A stretch of 64,000 bases of DNA from Lutjanus erythropterus (lineage: Eukaryota; Chordata; Actinopteri; Lutjaniformes; Lutjanidae), in the NCBI GenBank assembly GCA_020091685.1, contig CM034598.1:15278483-15342482 (forward strand), written 5' to 3'. Of this stretch, positions 22,441 to 36,500 are shown piece by piece; within the stretch, counting starts at the first letter, position 1; each line of letters begins with the position of its first letter. A program made the position numbers and the translations under genes. Under the pieces are notes generated by a model. It had not been told where the DNA came from and ran no database searches. It saw nothing but the letters and a program-made list of their open reading frames with translations.

Positions 22441-24029
22441 TCTGGGAGAAAGCTACACTTCTTCTCCTCATCTTGGCTCTATTATCAGGCTTTAGAAAAT
22501 CTAGTCCCCAATAAAATGATTATTTAAAAAAGAAAATTTAGGTTGTGGCAGGAGACTTTGGCCAATCACAGGTCGGTAAGATAGTTGATTGTTGAGTCTC
22601 ATTGAGAGGCGAAGTCCCTCTGCTTCCAGTATGCCCCATGGGACCTTATGTAGGAAAAATATTAACTGTACTCAACAGTGAGAAACAAATAATTTCTAAA
22701 TCCTGTTTGAATTATGCCATGAATTATGATGTTTGAAGGATAATTTTACAAGTCAAAAAGGTCGGAGTTTGCGGTACGTTTGTTGGCATTTAGCTTAGTT
22801 TTGTGTGAAACCCCTTAGTGAACTACGTCTCTTGTTTTGCACAATATACTTCATCAATACCAACCTCACTCCTCCTTGTAACATCAACAAAAAATGATCT
22901 TTCTTCAGAATCAGTTAATGCACCTGACTCCTGAGCTATGCTAATGTGTTCTTGGAATATCTGTTAATTTAAGGTTACTATGGTAAACGTATACCAGTAC
23001 ATCTTTTCATATGTCAAATCGTTTTCATTTTTGGGGATAAATTGATCTATCTGCTGCACTGATCAGTCATAAGCTTTCTGCTCTGCGATCAAACAACGTC
23101 ATCCTCCCTGATCAGTAATTATTTAATGAAAAGGGGCACCAAATTTTGAATTCTGACTTTTAGCTGTCATGCAGTCGTGAGTATATTTGAATCTGAGTTG
23201 GCAGGTTAGTCAAAGCAACATCTGACAGGTCATGTATTAATAATGACTTCCTCTGAATAGATACAACGCAGCAGGGATCCTGACTGATGGAGGCGTACAG
23301 TAACTTGTCCACCTCTGGTCTATAACTTCAGGACTGACTGAGAGAGAAGGATGTTTGGTTCACTCTCTGGCTCGTTTATCGTCTGGTCCTCCCCTGTGCG
23401 TCTGATAAAGTGCCATCTCCTCTCCTCTGTGTAGCAACAGGGAGCCTATAATGGCTGTATGACTGCTGAGCTAAAATGAAACCATTATAATCACTTTTTA
23501 TGTCTTTACCCAAAGAGACTTGGCAGGATGGGCTCTTATATAGCTTGTGTGACCAGTGTAGATATCATTATTAGTATTCATCATGAACACATAACCACCC
23601 AGATTGTAAATTATAATCCCAAAAATGGCTAAGGCTGAGATACATACTATTTCTTTGGTGGCTGCAGTGTGGCTTTCTGAAAGATAGACTAGTGTTTGCT
23701 AAATGAAACACAACACGAGGGACTTCTTGCTTAAGAACAGATATCGTTAATACAAGATCAATAACAATAACCTTCTCTTAACGATTATCTCAACTCTGAA
23801 ATATGGAAGCAACAATGTTCATAATTCATCCTAGATTCAAACCCCCCAACATATCTGTTAAATGGCTTTATGTCAGTTTTAGGTAAAATATGTTAAATTA
23901 TAATCCAAGACTTAAATTTTCTACTAAATAATAATATGAACGCAAAAACCAACAACTATTAATTGAGAAAATAATCAGCGATTAATCAACTATGAAAATA
24001 ATTGTTAGTTGCAGTCCTACTTGACACAG

Positions 24030-24812
24030 CCTTTTGCATTTTTTGCACGTTTCATGGCCACCACAGCTTCTCTTACACACTTGGGAAGGGAGGGGCTGAA
24101 CAGTCAAGGAGGTGGCACAATATGTGTTAAAGTGTAAAATGTGTGTCAAATACCATTTTAAATGCAGTATAGTCGTGCTGTAGAGATGTCCTGGCAAACA
24201 CATCACATTCTACAGATTTAAGAAAACATCTTTGTTTTGTACAGATCTCAACAAAAATGACAACAGAATCATTTTAATGTTTTTCAATGAAAATTACAAT
24301 AACGATGTAAAAATGTTCATCAATTATTGCAATATCAGCCAAATACTCTCAATTAGATATTTTTTTAAAAAAAACTGTTAAACCATATGTGAGTTGTTTG
24401 CAAGCTTGTTTGTAATTTCACCTTGAGATCAGCTGTTCTCAACCACTGGGCCATGGCCCACAGGAGGGCCTCTGAGCACCATCTTGTGGGCCTCAGAGGC
24501 AGTGGTATGGCCAAAGGGTTAGAATAAAATTAAAAAACATTTTTGTTTCATTTACAAAATTAGTTCACAACTTGTTTTTATATCCAAATGTCCAAAAATG
24601 CTCAATAAATTTGCATAATTTAAGTGACCAGTTTTAATGTCATCACACCAATGAGACACATCATCAGGTAGAAACAAGCTTGTTAACATTCCCTCAGATG
24701 CAGTGCCACAAAATGGATCGGTTTTTGGATCTTAATGTCAGCGGCGGGACTCAAATAACAAAAGGTTAAGAGCCCCTGCTCGAGATGACACTATATCCTA
24801 CACACTGGTCCT
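24030..24812 (-). mobile_element. Family A MITE interrupted by a hAT-like insertion
   Basis: The reverse-orientation words TTTTGCACGTTTCATGG near 24040 and ATATCCTACACACTGGTCCT ending at TTAA (24813-24816) are family A. Its 3' end is split by the hAT-like element 24430-24778. The central part is highly diverged. Confidence 0.5.
24430..24778. mobile_element. hAT-like MITE with 8-bp target duplication
   Basis: The ends are CAGCTGTTCTCAACC and GGTTAAGAGCCCCTG (inverted, imperfect). The flanking octamers CTTGAGAT (24422-24429) and CTCGAGAT (24779-24786) match at 7 of 8. Removing it rejoins a family A end, so it is the younger insertion. Confidence 0.75.
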
Positions 24813-25399
24813 TTAAACGCACTAAATCAATAACCTCTAAATAGAACGAAACACAAGAAATACATTATGCATAAAACTGAAGGTCGATGCAGAGTAAAAA
24901 CTCCAAAGGTGAGCACATTATTTTAGTCCTGGTCTTCTAGTAAGAAGTGATTTCCTGTGAGGAGCTCTGCAGTGTTTACCTCTGCTCTCTGGAGCCTTTA
25001 AACTACACATGGAGCAACACAGGAGGGATTAATGCATCAGCTCTCTATAACCAATTATCTTCATTAATACACTCCTCCACACCCTCCTCCCAGAGGAAAT
25101 AATACCACAGGCTGGAGATTTAGCATATTAATGTGATCTTAAATAGGACCTTTATCTGTATCCTTTGTTCCTTCTTCTTTTACCTGCCCTGCCCCTTTAA
25201 GATTAGACATTTCAATCTAGGCGTGTTTCCTGCTGCCATTGACTAAAACCGAGAGCTGGCATCCTGCAGGAAAAAAAAACACATCAAACAGCTTTACACG
25301 TTTGCCTCCATATAGGCGATTATTTCTCATTTCTGAAGGATTTTTCTTTATTTAAATGAAGGCATAGTGACCATGCCTAACAGCCTGGTCACAGTATAA

Positions 25400-25916
25400 T
25401 GTGTGTGGACACGGAGCAGCTCGCCTCTACGATCATTTATGATTTATCGAGATGATATGAATGTCAATCGGTCAAGGTCCGCTCCTCTGCCGATGTCACA
25501 GCCTCGGCCGGACCGTCGAGCTGCTTCTGCTGGGAAACATATGCCGCAAGCGTTTGGATGAATTTCTGATCATTTCCCGATATCGATAAGGACGGCGAGA
25601 GGACCGAGAGATTGTTTGAGCAGCGTGGGAGCCTCACTGTAGGATGACATGCTGCGGTAAAGAGCAGAAACTGGACACGGTATGGATTAGAAAGCATCGA
25701 TGATGTGACTGCGACACTTTTAAAACCAAGATAAAAAATGATCCACAGCCGTCAACATGTGCAGAAATCTTTAATGTATCTGAGTAAGTCGTTTGTTTTT
25801 TTGCCAAAGGACTGTGTCACACTGACTGAGCAGCATTTATCCCACCGTTTTGTTGTGTGAGTCGTTTATAACAGCTGACTTTAACCCAAAGAAGCGCCGA
25901 GGACTGATCTGGCACC
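25400..25916 (+). promoter_or_regulatory. zdhhc9: CpG-rich promoter and 5'UTR of zdhhc9
   Basis: CpG dinucleotides are frequent from about 25410 through the first exon (for example around 25490-25620), while the surrounding DNA is AT-rich and CpG-poor. No TATA box is obvious, as is usual for CpG-type promoters. The ATG at 25917 has A at -3 and is preceded in frame by TGA at 25905-25907, so translation cannot start further upstream in this exon. The transcription start is not determinable. Confidence 0.55.
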
Positions 25917-26080
25917 ATGTCGGCCGTGATGATAACACGAAAGGTGCGAAAATGGGAGAAGCTCCCGGGTAAAAACACTTTCTGCTGCGACGGTCGGGTG
26001 ATGATGGCCCGACAGAAAGGAGTCTTCTACCTGACCCTGTTCCTCATCGTCGGGACCTGCGCCCTCTTCTTCGCTTTCGA
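25917..26080 (+). CDS. zdhhc9: zdhhc9 exon 1
   Basis: A 164-nt coding part encoding [20 protein letters not shown] then [19 protein letters not shown] and TM1. The donor is GTAAGT. It is followed by a 17.8-kb first intron. Confidence 0.95.
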
Positions 26081-29000
26081 GTAAGTCTTTTCCATTTCCT
26101 CCGTCTGGATCATCATGAACCACGATGATCTGCTCCAGACAGGGTTCAGAAGTCAGTGGTCCGGCTCCCAGAATCCCTATTAGTGGTGTAAGAAAGTATC
26201 GATACACTTGAACATCACGATATCAAGTTTGGTTTTTATGATATGAAGTCTCAGAAACACTGTATCGTGATAAATGTTTTTATGGCAGTGGTTCATTTTG
26301 TGTTGTTTTTAATCTGATGCCTAGGTTGCAGTGTTTTTTGTCTATTTTTCACTGTTCTGATTCCATGCAAAAGTAAACTTTATAAACTCAGATTTAGGGC
26401 TGTGCAATACGTTTTAAAAAAGTAGTTTTGATTCTTTTGACTGAAACTGCGACATGAAAGGTGATGAAAGGGAATGATCATCTTCATCTCTGATCATTTT
26501 GACTGATTTTTTTTTTTCTTTCATCCAGAGAACAAGATCAGCCCTAGTCTGATTTGATGCATATGTGGTGTCGTGTTCTTAATACTGTGACAGTTTTCCT
26601 GAAATTAGATTTAAAAGCAATAGATCATGCTACTTACAATATCACAATATATCGCAATATACTAAATCCTAACCCTATAGGGCTGGGTGTCAGTACTAGA
26701 TAGTTTGAGTGTCGCGATATTCAAAATCTACGTTTTGATTTGACAATTGATTTTACATTCACGATTCAAATTTATTTTTTTTCCAACCTTTTTTAAAATT
26801 AAAGATGACCATGCCATTGTAAGACTATCCTGTCTTGATCTGTGAATATCAACAGATTATTGGTTTTATGCCCTGACAACTGTTGAACATTTACAGTTAC
26901 GGTACAGTACATCATTTTCTTTACAAAGATCATCTATACAGTAGAGCTGGGCCGATGGCTGACAGTCATCAACCACTGAGTCCTCTACCATCATAACACT
27001 GTGAATTAAAAGTCCTCTGTGTTTGAGATAGTGTGTCCCCTCAGAGTTGTTGCCTAAGTTCAGTTTTTGTCAAGTGGGAGAGAAAACCAGAAAAGCTGTT
27101 GCTGGTTTTCATTACACTTTGTCTCAATCTTCTGTTTATTATTTTCTTTTTAAACACAACTAAGTTACGGACATGCGGTGCTGAGATAAAGACCCTTGTA
27201 GACCCAGCAATGATATCCTTGTCCATTGTGATGTTTCAGTGTGGACATTGTTTTAATCCAATTTGGTAGCCATCACCCAGCCCTACTATCATGTGTGATA
27301 TAATGGTTCGTAAGGTACACTGTGTTGTCTTTCAAGAGTTGTTTTTTTTCTTTGGACGTGCGTCAGAATTCGCAAGTAGGCGGAGGTGGAGAGGAAAAAC
27401 AAATACTAGGAGGGTTGTTGATTCTGCCTTTGATTTCGATTACTGAAATTGAAAGTTAATTTTGATTGATTTTTGAGTCAGTATTGGATTTTAACACTCT
27501 TTGTATCAGATCCTTTGAAGTCATTGACCATTGACTTTGTCAGTCAAGCAATACCTGCATTTGATCCTTTTTATACCCAGATCTAGAGAAAAATTACTAT
27601 TTTTATGGTTTTGCTCATAGCCAATCATCACAAGCTGTCATTTTTTAATGCCATGTGTGACAGGCCCACTACCACCCTGTACACCAATACAGTATATAGT
27701 GATGCATTGAAATTGCTTGTTTTGTCCAAATACTATCCACAACCTAAAAATATTCATGTTCCTACCTACCTATATGACAAAAAATGGTAAAAGCCTCACA
27801 TGTAACAAGCTTGAACCAGCAAATATTTGGTATTTTGCGCAAAAAAATCCCTGGAAGTAGTAATCATTTACCAAAATAGTTGGTTTTAGTTGCTTCTAGT
27901 TGTTCCAACTCCAAGTTTTAGTCTCATCTCAACCATTTCTGTCGTATGTATGATCTACCTGATGTGTGCAGAATATTATCAATCAGTGTCTGATGTTTGA
28001 AAGCTTTTAATTTGTACTTAAACATCATGTGACTCTTTGGATTAGTGTTTTCTTGTGTATATTTGTTTTGATAATCTCTAAGACATGTGGTGGATCCATG
28101 TCTTGTTGCTCAAAATTCGGTCCTCATCAGAGGAATGGTTGATGATTGACCACATACTGGGATGTTAAATATTTCATAACCCTCACTGTCCAGCTTCTCC
28201 TCTGCTTTAAGAAAGGAAAGCTGCCTGTTTCTGTTGTCTCAGCAGTTCTGTCTCAACCCACTACTCGCACAACCCGATGGACTCATTAGAACTGCAAACG
28301 CTGGCGGTCGGCACGGCTGCAGCATGTGAACCCAGATCCTGTCAGAGGAGGCTGCAGCGAGGATTGTTTTTAAAATGAAGAACATGAGTCAAAATGATAG
28401 TCATGAAGCGGTGCTGCTTCTCATTTAGACTGCGCTCATTTTCTGTTGTTGTCCCACATGTCTCCTCTTCCTTCTGTCTTCTCTTGCCTGAAAAATCAGG
28501 CACAATGATTTAGCAGAAAATGCTGCTCTGTAACACAGTAACCCCTCTTGACTGTGGGCGTGTATGCAGCAGCAGCTACCAGGCCAAATGGATTTGGAGC
28601 ATAGCAGAGAAGAGAAGTAGCTGCCCTTGCATAGTGCCAGGCCCTTCCCATCTCTAGTCTGCTGTGCACTTTAATGGCCTCCAGCTTTCCTCGGAGCCCG
28701 GACAGAAAGAGCTGTTGTCCAGCTCGGAGCAGAGAGGGAGAGATGATACTGCTCACACTGAGCATCCACAGCCCAGAGGAGGCATTGCGGTGACTAATGG
28801 CTGGAGGGTTGTTAGCGTACTATGTTCATATTACAGTGGAACATAATTATCTCTCGTGGGGGGGTGGATATTAACGTGGAGATTGGACCAAGACAACATG
28901 GGGGTAATTTTCCAAACTTGCCATTACACGGCATGCTGATATATATCTGATTTAAACCTCTGACAGAGTAATTGACTTCTGCACAAAAAGGTTTAATGCG

Positions 29001-30551
29001 TTCACAAACTGCCTATTTACAGCTATGTTTAATAGAAACATTAAACACTATAAGTCCAGTCTGTCTTGGTATGAATATTGTAGAATAGAATATCTTTACC
29101 CAGGATTAGGGCTGCAATTAACAATTATTAAATTAAAATATTATAATATATTTATATTATAAAATAGTATCATGTTTTAATCTGCTGATTATTTTACCAG
29201 CAGATTATTTTTGTTTTTAGAAATGACAGAAAATAGTGAAAAATGTCTGATTATAATATCCCACAGCTTTAGGTGATGTATTCAAATTGCTTGTTTTGTC
29301 GGAGCAGCAGTCTTAAAAAAGAAGAAATATTAAGTTTACAATCATAAAAATCATGGAAAGTAATGTTAGTCAGTCAGTCCACCACTTTGGCCCAGAAATA
29401 AATGTCTCAAAGGACCAGTGTTGAGGATTTTGTGGCATCTAGTGGTGAGCTTACCTCACTCCCCCTTTCCAAATGTGAAGGAGAACCTACGGTGACCGCA
29501 AAACTCTTGAAAAATGTGAAAGGCCGTATCTAGAGCCAGTGATTTGTTCGTCCATTTTGAGCTATTATAGAAACATGGTGGTCAAACATGGCGACGTCCG
29601 TGGAAGAGGATCTGCTCGCTCTGTAGATATAAACAGTTCTTATATTCGGGTGATTATACACCAATGAAAACATGCTTGAATGTATGTATGAATGTAATAT
29701 TTACATGAATATTATATTATATTCCCATCACATTCTGCCAATAAATCCCAGTAAATCTTACACACAGGACTTTTAGCAACTGTTAAATGGGCTGCCATGA
29801 AATTTGGGTAGAGAGAGATCCATGCCATCCATGCCCAGTTTGGCATTAACTGTAGTCACTTTGGTGAACCTCTGACTTTTCATCTAGTGACATTATGAGG
29901 TCAGAATTTTAATTGTCCTGTCCTGGTTTATGGCTAATTACCAGCAAAACTAATGACATCCCAATCAGCCTGAACGCTAAGCTACTTTCTGTTTAGTGCT
30001 AATTAGTAAATCTTAGCATGCTAACACACTTAAATAAGATTGTGAACTTGGTAAACATTATACCTGGTTAACATCATGTAACATTGACCAGTTACCTACA
30101 TTTCCACGCACGCTATTATTTTTGGTTTTCCATTCTGGATAGTGTGCTACCTGGTACTTTTTGTGGTATCACCTCCAAGGTGATTGGTTGTACAACATGG
30201 GACATCCTGCACAAGCCTGACATGTCAAAATTGCCAAGCTACAATCAATAGCGACTAGAATTTTTTTCCAAAATGGCAGCCTGCAGAACCCCGCAGTGAT
30301 CAACTGATGACGTGCAGATGTATTAAGAACATCATCCCTTCATATCCTCAGTTATAAGAGTAGTGTACAGTTGCTCCTATTAGTGTGAGTAGTAATTGTG
30401 TGGTGGAACAAGAGAGAGTGACTGCCACTCATTCTGAGTGATGATGAAAGCAGAGGAGCAGAGGAAAAGGTGAGCAGCGAAGTTGTCTATCTGGCAGTAA
30501 ATGTACAGTGTAGGTTACAGTTACCAAGGCTGCAGCCTCTCAAGACCAAAA

Positions 30552-30594
<43 letters not shown>

Positions 30595-33500
30595 TTTCCC
30601 AAATGCTGAAATGACATTGCCATGACAGTCAGCTCCGCCTATGTTTACAGAGTACCGAGCAGTGGAAAATTAAGTAGCATGTTAGCATGCCGACGTTAGC
30701 ATTTAGCTCACAGCACCAGCCTCACAGAGCTGTTAGCATGGCTGTAGACTCTAAGTCTTCTTAACTGGTTGCTTGTGTCAGCTAACACAGAGTGGATTAT
30801 TTCTTCTCTTTATCAAAATAGTTGCAAATTATTTTTCTGTCAATCAGCTAATCAATTAATTAACTAATTGTTACAGCTCTAGCTAATATGATTTACAGTA
30901 TCAGCACTGTGTTCCAAAACACAGTACAGTGTCCATAATTTATCAAAAACCTAATTTGTTAGACATAGGATTGATTAGAAACTGCACTACAATATATTGT
31001 ACACAAAATATGCATGACACAGCATCATTATAATCTAATTTTAAGAAGCAAAGCTTCTGTGTCAGATAATGCTGGTGCATTTTGCTGTAGTTCATCATTC
31101 TGCTGTCACATACACTGTCAGGTAGTTTCATTGTTTGAGAGGGTCCAGTCCTCACGTGTCGTCTTGAGTTTGAGCCGCACTGTGGCATTGATACGAGAAC
31201 AGAGAGGGCAGTGTCCTGGCGTGGGCTGGCTTGTATCCAGCACCAGCCGAGCAGACATCTCACTTTCATCACCAACCACCGGCAACCCGTGCAGGGAGTC
31301 CTCTCTGTGCTTTCATTTGTGCTAAATTGCGGAAACGAGCAGCCAAATACACAAATGGAAAGACCCATTAGGAACAACTAAACAAATTATTCACTGAGGA
31401 AGAGGGCCTGCCCTGTTTTTTCTTTTACAGGCTGCATCAGTTTTAGGACTGTGTGCTCTTACCCTGTTGGTTTTGTGCCCATTTAAAATGCACTGATCTC
31501 ATTTTTAAATGGGATTTTACATAATTACATTTACCCACGATGTATAAAAGGCTTTGGTAGTCGTCTGCCAAACATGTATCTGCACAAGGCTTCCTCACAG
31601 TTGGATGTTCACTGGTTTGGTTCCAGTTTGCATAAATGTGTATGTGGTGTGTGTGTATGCATGAATATGTGCATGTGGATAGACACCTATGGAGCTTGGC
31701 TGAAGGAACAAGAAACTGGAACACAAGGACAGTGTGTCATCTGTCTGTCCACCCCAGGATACTGATCCACGAGGCCAGAGAAGCATATGGGCATGTTACA
31801 AACTGACCTTCTCTATTTGCCTGTGCATGTGTGTTTGCACTCTCTCTATATCCGTATCAATGCTAAAAATGGTTAATAATTCAGATATTATTGCTAAAAA
31901 TCATAAAGAACCCCAACATCAAAGCTAAAAATGGTTAAGAACACAGATATCAATGCTAAGGACCCAGATATCTGTGCTAAAAATGGTTAAGAGCCTCAAT
32001 TTCAACGCTAAAAAGCAGAAATTACACAGCTATCAACATTAAAGTTGCTTAAGAACCCTATGTTTATGCAAAAAAAATGAAAGGAGCCAAATATCAATGC
32101 TAAAAATGATTAAGAGCCCACATATAAATGTTGAAAAGTCAGTGCTGAAAATGGTCAAGAACCCATATTCTGCAAAGTAGAGGCATTCAGTGTTTCCAGT
32201 CGACCTGCCTGTCCTCTAGTCGGCTCACATAAAATGTGAAAATGTATGGAGGAGAAGTACAGGGCTGATTCTGCAGACAGATCAGCTGCAGTTAGAGGAG
32301 ATCCTGTAACCGACCTCTGAGCCTCCCTCAGCATCTAACCCCACCCTGTCTCTCTGTTAGCCAATCAGAAAGCGGCTGCTGGGCCTGGCTAAATGAGCAA
32401 TAACATGATTTATGCTCTATTCAGAGTCCATGCCTCATTTACAGTAACAGTGATCTACAGGCTTTGTTCTCTGGAAGCTTCCCTGGCAGGAGGACAGGGC
32501 TGCTTCTTTGTGGAGGGTGAAGTGATATGTTTTTTGACCACATCGTGAACCGTACAGAAAGGCACATTTCACATCTCTTCTCACTTTGTCTTCATCTGTT
32601 TGATTTGAAAGATGCTGTCTTGGACGAAATGGCTGCTTGTTTTATTATGCTGTTAATTCACAAGCATCGTTTTTCATGTTGCTGAAATGAAATCATCATC
32701 ATTCTTAATTTCACTTAGTGAATTTTCTATGACGCAACATCTGTAATCCAAGCTTTAATCCCAGTAAAGGGACCATGACCTGGCTCTCATGTTTCATCTC
32801 TCTCATATGGTATTTAAGTGTTGCATAACAACGAAGACTGATTTAAACTGGAAAACAGATTATACCCTCTGGAGCTTTAGTGTAACCCCTTTTAAAATTC
32901 ACTTATACATCAACTTCCAAAGAGTTTTTAAAGGACATGTTTCTGGTCAGATATTTGGCGTGTTTTATATATTTCCTGAGAAGTAAAACTACCCGTCAGT
33001 CTTTGAAAAACCTAGAATGTCTTTTAACAACACTGACTGCTGTTCTGAAGATATTTTCAGACTCATCATAAACACACCATTAATCATCTGGATGAAAAAA
33101 TAATATTTTTTACACGCTGAAATAGGCTTTTGACCCATTTCCCAAGCTGCGACTGCATTTTCCAGTCAAGGTAGCCAAAACTCACATCCACTATGTCCTT
33201 GCTCTTTTTTAAAAACACATGGAGGAAAGGGGAAAAAAATGAATGTGGTATTTTGAATGAAAATATAAAATATAGCAAGGTAGTATTAATATTTATAATT
33301 ATAAGTCATGATATTTTTTAAATTTTGGTTGAAGTAGCACAAATTCATGTTACTCATATCCTATATTTTAAGGTCCACTAGGGTTATTGGAAGAATATGA
33401 CAGAAATTGAATAAAATATTCATAACCAAGTGTATATCATAGGCATATAACCACCTGAATATAAGATTTTTTATGTTTTTGTTATCTTTGAATGATCAGT

Positions 33501-36500
33501 TTATCTATGGAGCGTGTTGGTCCTCTTCCATGGAGGTCGCCATGTTGCACTACCATGTTTCTATAGTAGCCCAGAATGGACAAACCAAACACTGGCTCTA
33601 AAGAGGGCCTTTAGGGTTTTTCACATAGGAAGGGGAGGATGAGGCCAGCAGTATTCATGTGGTTGCAGATTGCACCACCAGATGCCACTAAATCCTACAT
33701 ACTGGTCCTTTAAGGAAAAGTACCAGACACAGCTGAGTAAAAACATGACATTTTAAAGGACCAGTGTGGAGGATGTAGTGGGATCTAGCAGTTGGCTTGC
33801 AGATTGCAAACATGCTGCCTTACCCTCCTTTTCTTAGCTTGTGGGAGAACCTATGGTGGCCTTGAAATTTGTGAAAAATGGGAAAGCCGTTATCTAGAGC
33901 CAGAGTTTAATTTGTCTGTTCTGGGCTACTGTAGAAATGTGGTGGTGCGGCATGGTGGACTGTTTAGGAAGGGCTCATTTTAAGGTAATGAAAACACAAC
34001 AAATCTAATTTCAGGTTATTATACACTAATGAAAAAAATACTTGAACATTACATACTATGAACATTAGGTTCCATTTCTGCCAGTAAATACCCCTAAATC
34101 TTACACACTGGGCCTTTAAGTAGAAATCCATCACTTGAAATCCCATTTATGTAAAAGCACAGAAGTAATATAAGCTAAATGTATTCACTGAAAATGGAAA
34201 ACTTTCCCCCACTGACTATTGTTTGGTAATCCTGACGCATCAGTGCAGAAACAACATTTTACTGTTGTAGTTGCTCCAGGTGAAGCTAGTTTTAACTACT
34301 TTATATACAGTCAGGTATTTTAGCCCAGTGGTTCACAGCCGAGGGACCGGTCTCCTCCAAAGGGTCACCGGGTACATCAAAGGAGTTGTGAGATGATTGA
34401 TGTGTAAGGAAATAAGGAACAATGAAATTTTATCTGATTTTTGGCTGTTTTTGTGAAATTGAGGATAATTTTACTACTTCGGGAAGAAAGAAAAATAATC
34501 AATCACTCAAAGCTTGGAGGTGAAATCTGTGTGGAGGAGTTGTTAACCACTCACAGACATCTGAAACATGGCAAATGGTCGCAAGTGAAGACAGATGTTT
34601 TGGAAGAGGCCTCAAGCAAAAAAAGTTGGGACTCACTGATTTAATTTTTAACAATGCATTTCATTTAAAATCTTATTCTTTAAATTAACCAACTGCCCCA
34701 TAAACGTAGTGGTGTGTATAAGCACAACCGATTCACCTATAACATGCCCATACTTTTCTGCAGTAGGTATACTATTACAATCAAAGATGGTAGCTAGACA
34801 TGACATATCTTCTTGCTCATATGGTTATTTGTCCGGACTGGCGAGGAAACACAGTCACAATTTGAGAAACAGGTTGAAAATCTTTTCTATTGTGCAGCAG
34901 ACTGAATCTTTTTTTTCATCCAGATGGTTAGAAAAGATTTCAAGGATTCTGTAAAAACCTTCTGATCAGTGAAAAATGTTGTTAAACAACCTTCTGGTGT
35001 TTATTTTACAGAGAAATAGCTCTGTGACTCAAATGTAATGGTAACACTTGAGAGGCCGGAGAAGCAGGATTACATCTGCAGAAAAGGGCTAAAAGTTGAG
35101 AAAGACCTCTTGAGAAAAAGATTTCTGCTGCAGAAGGACTGCAGAAGGACGAAATCGCCCTCAAATCAGAATATTTACTAAGTTCAGTCATGGAGTGGCT
35201 TTCTATCAGTGTGTGAAAAGGACATGAGAGGGCAAGTAGAGTTTGAGAGCTTTTGTTTTTTTTTTTCAGCAGCGCCCTAGAAACAGGCAGAGTGTACAGA
35301 TGTTTGTGTGATGGAGGACTGTTCCTGAGGCCCATCTGCCTGCACAGGCGGTGCATAATTCATTTGTAGTATGATTCACGCAGATCTGCAACAGCTTACA
35401 ACTGTTAAGTATTAATAAAGGAAGGATGTGAAATGTTCAACAAAGGTAGAATGTCATGACTCACCAAGACATGACATGGTGACATACTAATCCTGAGTTT
35501 AGTGGTTTTATTGCTGAGAAGTTGAAGTGATTTTAATTCACTCAATATACCCGACTTTACTTTAGAAGCTTCTCATCTTTGAGCTCGTGTCATCCTGAGT
35601 TAAGAGGGGAAATCCTCTGGATCAAAGTCTGCAGTAAAGTAGACACGCCCTAATGCATCTAATGCCCACATGCCCCAAACACACACACACACACACACAC
35701 ACACAATGCAAACACAATGCAAACACAGCTAAGTGAACTTCACACTGTTCATACAGAATAAGCAGTACTGCAGGGAGCTTATTTCGATCTCTAATGTGAC
35801 TATGTAATTGTTTTATATGTTTAATGCGATCATTGTCCTTGAAAGTTTTTCAGCTAATTTGATCCCACCATCAAACCATAAACAATCAATTTTCCTCCAT
35901 GAACTCGAGGCCGAATGATCACTCTTTAATGATCCTATGACAGTTGTCGGGGCACCTTTAGTAAACAAAACAGTGGACACCAGTAGCGGAGTGTAGCATA
36001 TGGCGGACGCACTTAATTTGCATTCTAAAGGCTCATTTATGCCTCCTTTACGACCAAAAATAGATACATCTGTTATAAATTATGTTACCATTACTGCCCA
36101 CTTTATGTTAGCATGGTTGTTAAGCAATTCATCCACCAGAGGGCACCACTCAGAGTCAAACGTTACTCCAAAGATGAAGAGTCAGAGTCAAGCTTGACAA
36201 CAACAAATGTGGTGACACTGGAGGAGACGGTTAATTATTTTTCCACTAATATTACCAATGAGAGAAATTGATCACGAATATTTTATTTTAAAAGAACTTC
36301 TTTGATGTGTCCTGTGGTAATGTTTCACTTGAACTAGCCTATTGGCTATACTGTTACACTGCCCCCCCTGGCTACCGATGGTACTGCACCTTTTTGTCCT
36401 TAACTGGAAGCTCTCAGAAAAAGTGCACAAATATGGGTGGGATGAAGACAGTGTACGGACAGAAGGTGCCATCCCTATCTGAATGCATATCTAATGCCAG

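Larger units (their letters stand above)
21204..25399. other. Intergenic region trmt12-zdhhc9 (divergent)
   Basis: The trmt12 promoter should lie at 21204-21450, where short CpG-containing blocks occur but no classical element. Family A MITEs lie at 22092-22440 and 24030-24812, the latter interrupted by a hAT-like element. A repeat shared with zdhhc9 intron 6 lies near 22440-22620. A non-repetitive stretch at 24950-25150 has several TAAT cores. No gene was found. Confidence 0.55.

Noticed and set aside
28496-28846. Overlapping frames on both strands suggesting a small gene in zdhhc9 intron 1
   Set aside because: The block is GC-richer but the frames show no domain, start context or splice support. 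It may be regulatory at most.
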